DNA from: Chloroflexota bacterium
GTDB lineage: Bacteria; Chloroflexota; Anaerolineae; J102
Direction: 5' to 3'
Assembly (NCBI GenBank): GCA_013152695.1
Contig: JAADFV010000079.1
Location: 1 to 7,901 of the forward strand
Length of the DNA stretch: 7,901 nt
The translations under genes and the position numbers were made by a program. Below are positions 1 through 4,893 of this stretch, piece after piece (the stretch's first letter is position 1; each line of letters starts with the position of its first letter). The notes beneath the pieces were generated by a model. The model did no database searches. It saw nothing but the letters and a program-made list of their open reading frames with translations, and was not told where the DNA came from.

Positions 1-1733
1 GCGACAATGGTGGAAAGAATGGCGATGATCAGAAGCTGTCTACGATCCAATTCCTGAATACTGACCGTACCGCGGATAGCAGCAAAGGTGACAAAAGCAA
101 TGACACCAATGATAAAACCTAAGGCAACGCCTACACCGGCAAAATAGGACACTCCTAACACGATCGGAATAAGAATCCCTAAAATGATCCCACCCCCGGC
201 CAAAAACACAAATATCATCCAATCTCGACGCCCTTGCATCAATCCCAACCATTTCAGGGCGTAATAAAAGGCACTGGAAAAGAGGAGGATGTAGGCAAGG
301 AAACCAATGACGCCGGTAATGACCAGACTATCGAAGGTCTCGTTGTGAGAGCGGTCCGGGGAAGCGCGGCGACTTTCGATTTCGCCTAACTCAGAAGGAT
401 AAAATCGGTTGTAGGAAACCCACATCGACTCCGGGCCATAACCGATGAGTGGACGAATGGGGTTGAGACTATCTTTATGGCCGTCTGGAAAGGAAATGGG
501 CTCGTGCGGCAGCATCATATTGACCACACCTTGCCAGATCAGCGTACGCACACGGCCGGTACCTCCCTCGGTCTCCAACATGCGGGCAAGGCGACCGACA
601 TAGGGCACATTTTTAACGCCGGGAAAAGGCGTGTTGGGCAAGTTGATCACGAGCAACATCGCTGCTACCAACAGCGTCTGAGTAAACACGCTCAGCCACA
701 ACCAACGCCAGCCCGTGCGCCGTAGCAAAGGCACCAGATAGAAAGCAACAGCGGCGATTGTGGCCAGGAACAAAATCAGCCAGCCCAGAGCACCCCCCAA
801 CCGCCAGACCGCTACCCCACCGATAGCCAACACGACAAGACCGGCTACGCCCATACCTACCCCCGTCCCCATTTCGGCCAAGGACAAAGGCCCCTGTCGA
901 GGGGCGCGTTGGCGCAAGCTGGTGAGGACCAGGAGAACAAAGACATAAGAACCGGCAGCCAGACCCAGCCAGGGGCCACGGCTCTGAGTGAAGATGATGC
1001 CGATGATTTGTACGATGAGCACAAAAAGCAAGGCGCCGGCGGTGAGAGCATCAGCCGTGTTACCATCCTCTACCAGCAACATCCGTCGCGTCGCATCGAT
1101 GAGACGCTCTACAGTGAGTCCCACCGTCATGATAAGATAAGCGGCTACAAAAATGGCATTGCCCATGTTTGAAGCCACCCGCTCTGAAGTATCACCTCCC
1201 CAGGGTAAGGGGTCTAGCCGGTAGTGCTGAAGAATGCCATAGAGGGCAATGGGTAGGCTGGTGAGGATAATCGTATATTGCAGCCGCCGCCACTGCGCAG
1301 GGGTACGCAGCGTATCGAGCGTTACCAGGAAAAGTATCATGTAGCTAAACATGGTATACGTGCCCTGCAGGCGTTGATACGATCCCCAAAAGCTCTGGCG
1401 GGGTGTAACGGAAAGCAGGGTGCTCAGGACGTAAACCAGGGCCAGGGCCCCCACCTGCCAAACAAAAGGCTGCCGCCATAAAGATTTAGTCTCTCCCGAT
1501 ATTTCGTCCTTCCCCTCCTCTTTAGCACTACCCCAACGATCGATCTGTTTCACCAGCCAGGCAGCCAGGGCAATAACAGCGAGAGTGCGTACGAGGCTTA
1601 TCTTATCAGGCTCAAAAACGCGCTGCGAGTAAACATTGAAAAAGAGCGGAGCGATGACAAGGGCGGCAAGCCACATCGCTTCCATCACGGCTTCGCTAAT
1701 TTGTTGGATTCGTGATGTCATGGTTGTTGCCAT
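1..1733 (-). CDS. O-antigen ligase/polymerase-like membrane protein (Wzy_C family), 3' end outside window
   Basis: The frame is open without a stop from the ATG at 1733 to the left edge, giving 577 full codons of an incomplete protein. It is a multi-spanning inner-membrane protein with about a dozen hydrophobic segments, for example near residues 21-35, 48-62, 92-108, 153-167, 192-209, 231-249, 294-336, 344-362 and 469-489. Recognisable blocks are FFNVYS (31-36), VFEPDK (39-44), WGSYQRLQGTYT (116-127), ERVASNMGN (184-192), QSRGPWLG (250-257), GTGRVRTLIWQ (391-401), RPLIGYGPES (427-436) and DRSHNETFD (460-468). These fit the Wzy_C / O-antigen ligase family, which joins or polymerises lipid-linked glycans on the outer face of the membrane. 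The large soluble loop near 370-468 carries the conserved Arg and His residues. An in-frame stop lies two codons before the ATG, so the start can only be ATG 1733, the adjacent TTG 1736, or internal (ATG 1721). No Shine-Dalgarno is seen. Ligase and polymerase cannot be told apart here. A C-terminal TPR region is possible beyond the edge. Confidence 0.9.
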   Translation of the reverse strand, partial: MATTMTSRIQQISEAVMEAMWLAALVIAPLFFNVYSQRVFEPDKISLVRTLAVIALAAWLVKQIDRWGSAKEEGKDEISGETKSLWRQPFVWQVGALALVYVLSTLLSVTPRQSFWGSYQRLQGTYTMFSYMILFLVTLDTLRTPAQWRRLQYTIILTSLPIALYGILQHYRLDPLPWGGDTSERVASNMGNAIFVAAYLIMTVGLTVERLIDATRRMLLVEDGNTADALTAGALLFVLIVQIIGIIFTQSRGPWLGLAAGSYVFVLLVLTSLRQRAPRQGPLSLAEMGTGVGMGVAGLVVLAIGGVAVWRLGGALGWLILFLATIAAVAFYLVPLLRRTGWRWLWLSVFTQTLLVAAMLLVINLPNTPFPGVKNVPYVGRLARMLETEGGTGRVRTLIWQGVVNMMLPHEPISFPDGHKDSLNPIRPLIGYGPESMWVSYNRFYPSELGEIESRRASPDRSHNETFDSLVITGVIGFLAYILLFSSAFYYALKWLGLMQGRRDWMIFVFLAGGGIILGILIPIVLGVSYFAGVGVALGFIIGVIAFVTFAAIRGTVSIQELDRRQLLIIAILSTIV

Positions 1734-1883
1734 CAATTATGGGAGGGAATACCTGCAAACGATTCTCTCATCTTACCGCAGTCGTTCATACGGGGCAAGA
1801 CTGGATGTCAGGGCTCAAAGTGGTTTTATGATGGACCCAAAAAGGAGAGCGCCCACTGCCCCGGTCAACCAGAGCAGTGCATA
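1734..1883. other. Intergenic gap between glycosyltransferase and Wzy_C gene
   Basis: This is the only gap of note in the window, 150 bases. I see no hairpin followed by a T run in either direction and no well-spaced -35/-10 pair on the minus strand. Co-transcription of the two flanking genes is therefore possible but not shown. The first part (1883-1818), read in the frame of the glycosyltransferase directly after its TAG, gives 22 residues that resemble a transmembrane helix and end at TGA (1817-1815); this is discussed as a finding. The only initiators inside it are TTG (1868) and GTG (1856), which would leave very short peptides, so I do not call a gene. Confidence 0.6.
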
Positions 1884-3011
1884 CTAGGAGTCGATGCCCA
1901 GCACATCCCGATACACATCCAGTACCCGCTCGATGATTACAGGTAGAGAGAATTGTTGGCATACACGATCGTAGGCGTGTGCCCCCATGGTGCGTCGCAG
2001 ATCTGGGTCGGCCAACAATCGTTGAATGGCTGTGATCAAGGCGCCAACATCGCGAGGGGGAATGACAAGACCGGTCTTTTCATGCTGATTCACCCAGGAG
2101 GTGCCGGTGCCCAGTTCTGTCGAGATCACAGGTTTGCCGGCGGCCATGGCTTCGAGCAAAACAATGCCGAATGCTTCGCTACGATGGCTGGAGGGAAGAA
2201 CGAAGAGGTCGGCAGCCTGGTAGTAAGCAGGTAGATTCGCATCACTCACGTCGCCCAAAAAATGAACGCGATCGCTCACGCCGGAGAGATATGCCAAATC
2301 GCCCAGAGCCGCGGCCTCTGGTCCTGTACCGACGATAAGCAACGTGGCCTGTATCTGCCGCATTGCTTCGATCAGAGTGGGGAGACCTTTGTAATAACGT
2401 AAGCGTCCCACAAAAAGGAGAAGGGGGCCGGGGTAGCGCCGATGGATGGCGTTAACACGTCGTGGCTGGGGCCGGCTAAAGCGTTCGACATCGACACCCA
2501 AGGGAATCACTGTGCAGTGATCGGCCAAAGGTCGGAGATAGGGAGAGCTTTGGATGTAGGGTTCGCTGGTAGGGAGGATACGGTCGATTTTACGTAAGAT
2601 GGCGCGTAATAATGGGTTGTAGAAACGTAGAATTCCGGCCTGGCGAATGACATCGCTGTGATAGGTCATCACCGTAGCCCGCCCCCGTCGCCCCAACCAC
2701 TGACTAATCTCAGCCAAGGGGTAGGGAAAGTGTAGGTGGACGATATCGGGTTGTTGTTGGAAAAGGAGGCGAGGAAGGGCGAGACTGATCGGTGTCGAAG
2801 CTACGGTTGCCAGACGCGCGGCACGAATGACGCGTACGCCTTGTTCTGTACTGATGGTTGTGTGTCGCCCCGCCGGATTGGTGACGAGGATCGTCACGTC
2901 GTGACCACGCCCAGCCTGCCCCTCTGCCAGCCACCGTAGATAATTCTCGATACCACCTAAAATGGGATGATAGTCTTTGTAGATGTGAAGAATTTTCATA
3001 GCGGCTGTCAT
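1884..3011 (-). CDS. GT4-family glycosyltransferase
   Basis: This is a cytoplasmic or membrane-associated retaining glycosyltransferase with the GT-B fold, which transfers a sugar from a nucleotide donor to a lipid-linked or polysaccharide acceptor. The 375 residues match the usual family length. The N-terminal Rossmann half (about 5-165) has the GG donor/acceptor loop at 19-20, HLHFPYP at 92-98 and TYHSD at 116-120. The C-terminal half (about 168-350) has IPLGVD at 169-174, FVGRLRYYKGL at 200-210 (Arg203 and Lys208 are the expected donor-phosphate contacts), and SEAFGIVLLEAMA with the EX7E pair Glu279/Glu287. The start is uncertain: ATG 3011 gives MTAAMKILHIYKDYHP, while ATG 2999 would begin at MKILHIYKDYHP, the more typical N-terminus. 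Neither has a Shine-Dalgarno. The gene starts 33 bases after moaA and precedes the Wzy_C gene, which suggests a surface glycan role. The sugar and acceptor cannot be read from the sequence. Confidence 0.93.
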   Translation of the reverse strand: MTAAMKILHIYKDYHPILGGIENYLRWLAEGQAGRGHDVTILVTNPAGRHTTISTEQGVRVIRAARLATVASTPISLALPRLLFQQQPDIVHLHFPYPLAEISQWLGRRGRATVMTYHSDVIRQAGILRFYNPLLRAILRKIDRILPTSEPYIQSSPYLRPLADHCTVIPLGVDVERFSRPQPRRVNAIHRRYPGPLLLFVGRLRYYKGLPTLIEAMRQIQATLLIVGTGPEAAALGDLAYLSGVSDRVHFLGDVSDANLPAYYQAADLFVLPSSHRSEAFGIVLLEAMAAGKPVISTELGTGTSWVNQHEKTGLVIPPRDVGALITAIQRLLADPDLRRTMGAHAYDRVCQQFSLPVIIERVLDVYRDVLGIDS

Positions 3012-3044
3012 AGGCGATGGGCGAGAGTTGTAATGGCTAGGTCA

Positions 3045-4088
3045 CTATCCCCCGATTTGCGACATCAAACGTAATTGTGGAATCTCTCCGTCGGCAAGAC
3101 CATTTCCCCACGGTTTATGATAGGCCGATTCTAGTATTTGTCGTTTCAACGTTTCTGTGTCGACCCCTGCCCGCAAAGGAGTGAGGATATCGAACTCGCC
3201 ATCACGCAAAAGGCAAAGCCTTAACTTGCCGTCGGCGGTAAGGCGTAGCCGGTTACAAGCGGCACAGAAGGGTTCGCTAATCGTGCTGATAAAACCTAAG
3301 GAACCCTGGGCTCCCACGAGCCGGTAGGGTGCGGCGGGATCCCGCCCGTCATAGCCGGGAATAGGCTGTAATGGCCCCAGGGCTTTTTCAATGTGTTGGC
3401 GCGTTTCTGCCGAAGTAACCACGGTATTTTGGGCAAAATCAGCTTCCGAGCCAAATGGCATCAGCTCGATGAAACGAATCTGCCAGGGATGATCGAGAGA
3501 AAGCCGGGCCATCTCTACCACTTCTTCGTCATTGAACCCTCTCGTAACCACAACATTGATTTTCAAGGGCTGGAGTCCTGCCGCCTCCGCCGCCTCCAGT
3601 CCCGCCCAAACTGTATTCAAGTCCCCCCAGCGCGTGATCTGTTTGAATTTGACCGGGTCCAAAGTATCGATAGAGATATTGACGCGACGTAAGCCGGCGC
3701 GAGCAAGGGGCTCGGCAAGTTGGGGGAGTAAAATGGCATTGGTAGTCATGGCAAAATCGCCAATCCCCGGTAATCTTGCCATGAGCCGCACCAATTCCAC
3801 CAGGTTGGGACGAACGGTAGGCTCTCCCCCGGTAAGGCGAATTTTTGTGATACCAAGTTCGGCCAGCATTTGCACGATAGTTAGCAGCTCTTCGTCAGAC
3901 ATCAGCTCATGGCGAGGACGGAATGTCGTGTGCTCGGGCATGCAATATACACAGCGTAAATTACAGACGTCTGTCAAAGAAATACGCAGGTAATTCAGCC
4001 TGCGGCCATACAAATCATGCAAGGGCGGGGTCAATTCTTCTGCGGGGACAGCAGAGGGAGGAGGGCTATGCTTAGACTTCGGCGCCAT
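3045..4088 (-). CDS. moaA: GTP 3',8-cyclase MoaA (molybdenum cofactor biosynthesis)
   Basis: MoaA is a radical SAM enzyme that converts GTP to 3',8-cyclo-7,8-dihydro-GTP, the first step of molybdenum cofactor synthesis, acting with MoaC in the cytoplasm. Starting at ATG 4088 the protein has 347 residues, a normal family length. The radical SAM cluster motif CNLRCVYC gives Cys42, Cys46 and Cys49; the SAM-binding GGEP is at 87-90. The second, GTP-binding [4Fe-4S] cluster is given by Cys275, Cys278 and Cys292 (CX2CX13C), and the chain ends in the conserved Gly-Gly (SQIGG), which is needed for activity in known MoaA proteins. All catalytic elements are intact. Longer in-frame starts exist (ATG 4160, 4139), but they add residues that do not resemble the family and lie deep inside the regulator gene. 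ATG 4088 overlaps the regulator by 17 bases, suggesting translational coupling; no Shine-Dalgarno is visible. No other moa or moe gene is in the window. Confidence 0.96.
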   Translation of the reverse strand: MAPKSKHSPPPSAVPAEELTPPLHDLYGRRLNYLRISLTDVCNLRCVYCMPEHTTFRPRHELMSDEELLTIVQMLAELGITKIRLTGGEPTVRPNLVELVRLMARLPGIGDFAMTTNAILLPQLAEPLARAGLRRVNISIDTLDPVKFKQITRWGDLNTVWAGLEAAEAAGLQPLKINVVVTRGFNDEEVVEMARLSLDHPWQIRFIELMPFGSEADFAQNTVVTSAETRQHIEKALGPLQPIPGYDGRDPAAPYRLVGAQGSLGFISTISEPFCAACNRLRLTADGKLRLCLLRDGEFDILTPLRAGVDTETLKRQILESAYHKPWGNGLADGEIPQLRLMSQIGG

Positions 4089-4827
4089 GAGGAATTGCGG
4101 GAGCGAGGAGTTCTGCGGAATCGGGTATGGTCTCTTCATCGAAAATAGCATTGCAATCAAGGCGGTAAGTGCAGCGCGTATCCCCTAAAGGAATATGGGC
4201 TGTCCGTTCCAACCTCATGCCAGTCAATTCAGAAATGAGGGTATGATCCATGTGGCAAAGCTCGGGATGCACCATGGAGAGCTCGCTGTAAGGGCAGTTA
4301 CAGGTGTGCAGATAGACCTCAGCGAGATCACTGTCTATTTCATATTCTGCCATATAACCCTGTTCATTGAGAAAGGCCGCAACCGCTTCGATGCGTTGCG
4401 CCAGCGATAACTTGTGGATATCATCCACAGCCTGGGCTGCTGTGTTCCGAGCCATGTCTTCCATGATGGCCAGGAGAGCATTGGCAGGTAACACTTGCTT
4501 GAGAGCATTGAGACTCCCATCAGCCAATTGCCGATAATTGTTGGGAAAATGCACCTCGGCCTCAGGCGTAAGTGTGTATAATTGTTGTGGCCGCCCCGCC
4601 CCAGAACGACGGCGCACATGGGTTGTGCAAACCAGGTTGTCTCCGATGAGCAGATCGAGATGGTGACGAACTGAGACCGGTGCCAATTGTAAATGACCGG
4701 CTAATTCGCTTACTGTAGCCTGCCCTTCTTTTTTGAGAATATGAAGGATCTCTTGGCGAACTGGATGCACAATACTTGTCTCTTGAATGCCGAATGGATC
4801 GTGAAACTGACAAAGGGATGACATCAT
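4072..4827 (-). CDS. SufR-like winged-helix transcriptional regulator, probable Fe-S sensor
   Basis: This is a predicted DNA-binding repressor or activator of the DeoR/ArsR-like, SufR-type group. From ATG 4827 it has 251 residues. The N-terminal winged helix (about 19-95) includes HPVRQEIL at 21-28, the recognition helix PVSVRHHLDLL at 50-60 and the wing RSGAGRPQQLYTLT at 74-87. The C-terminal region carries a cysteine/histidine cluster: Cys176-x-Cys178-Pro, Cys191, Cys219 and Cys225. The layout of CP, about 12 residues, C, then about 27 residues, C-x-Y-R resembles the region that holds the Fe-S cluster in SufR proteins, so Fe-S sensing is inferred and not shown. The frame can be extended to a TTG at 4872, but that codon is part of the -35 box of the gene's own promoter, so ATG 4827 or the adjacent ATG 4824 is chosen. 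The predicted mRNA leader is only about ten bases. moaA overlaps its 3' end. Confidence 0.85.
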   Translation of the reverse strand: MMSSLCQFHDPFGIQETSIVHPVRQEILHILKKEGQATVSELAGHLQLAPVSVRHHLDLLIGDNLVCTTHVRRRSGAGRPQQLYTLTPEAEVHFPNNYRQLADGSLNALKQVLPANALLAIMEDMARNTAAQAVDDIHKLSLAQRIEAVAAFLNEQGYMAEYEIDSDLAEVYLHTCNCPYSELSMVHPELCHMDHTLISELTGMRLERTAHIPLGDTRCTYRLDCNAIFDEETIPDSAELLAPAIPHGAEV

Positions 4828-4843
4828 CGAGATGACGGGGAGG

Positions 4844-4893
4844 ATTCTAGCATGAAGAGACAGCTGTGTCAATTTTTATGAATTTTTTCATAG
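4844..4893 (-). promoter_or_regulatory. Sigma-70-type promoter with A/T-rich upstream element, driving the SufR-like regulator and moaA
   Basis: On the minus strand the -35 hexamer TTGACA (4872-4867) is a perfect consensus. A 17-base spacer follows, then the -10 hexamer TAGAAT (4849-4844), one base from TATAAT. Directly upstream (4893-4873) is an A/T-rich tract with A runs, like an UP element. Transcription would be expected to start near 4837, about ten bases before ATG 4827. The -35 box overlaps the TGA stop codon of the upstream 995-residue gene. Match quality and spacing are seen in the sequence; activity is inferred. Confidence 0.7.
4857..4870. promoter_or_regulatory. Candidate operator palindrome in the promoter spacer
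   Basis: The minus-strand 14-mer GACACAGCTGTCTC is a palindrome with one mismatched pair around the perfect core ACAGCTGT (4867-4860). It overlaps the -35 box and the spacer of the regulator promoter, a suitable place for a repressor to block RNA polymerase. Autoregulation by the gene 3' of it is a guess from position. The element is short and seen only once in the window. Confidence 0.3.

Noticed and set aside
1..1733. Possible broken or missing gene in the left 1.7 kb
   Set aside because: Translation of the minus strand by hand gives one uninterrupted frame from ATG 1733 to the window edge with family motifs throughout. It is truncated by the window, not by mutation.
1734..1760. CATAAT just before the Wzy_C gene as a -10 box
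   Set aside because: It abuts the start codon, so transcription would begin inside the gene, and no -35 element lies at a proper distance.
3532..3993. Plus-strand reading of 153 codons antisense to moaA, and other plus-strand frames in the window
   Set aside because: They lie opposite strongly supported minus-strand genes and show no domain, low-complexity Ser/Arg-rich composition or other signs of shadow reading.
4089..4160. Longer moaA beginning at ATG 4160
   Set aside because: The extra 24 residues lie inside the regulator gene and precede a region that already exceeds the usual MoaA N-terminus. ATG 4088 gives a normal length.
4828..4872. TTG start at 4872 for the regulator, overlapping the upstream stop as TTGA
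   Set aside because: The TTG and following bases form a perfect -35 box with a well-spaced -10, and the 15 extra residues show no likeness to the family. ATG 4827 fits better.
4878..4891. Inverted repeat ATGAA-N4-TTCAT near the end of the 995-residue gene, as a terminator
   Set aside because: A five-pair A/T-rich stem is too weak for a terminator, and it sits within coding sequence and the A/T-rich tract of the promoter.
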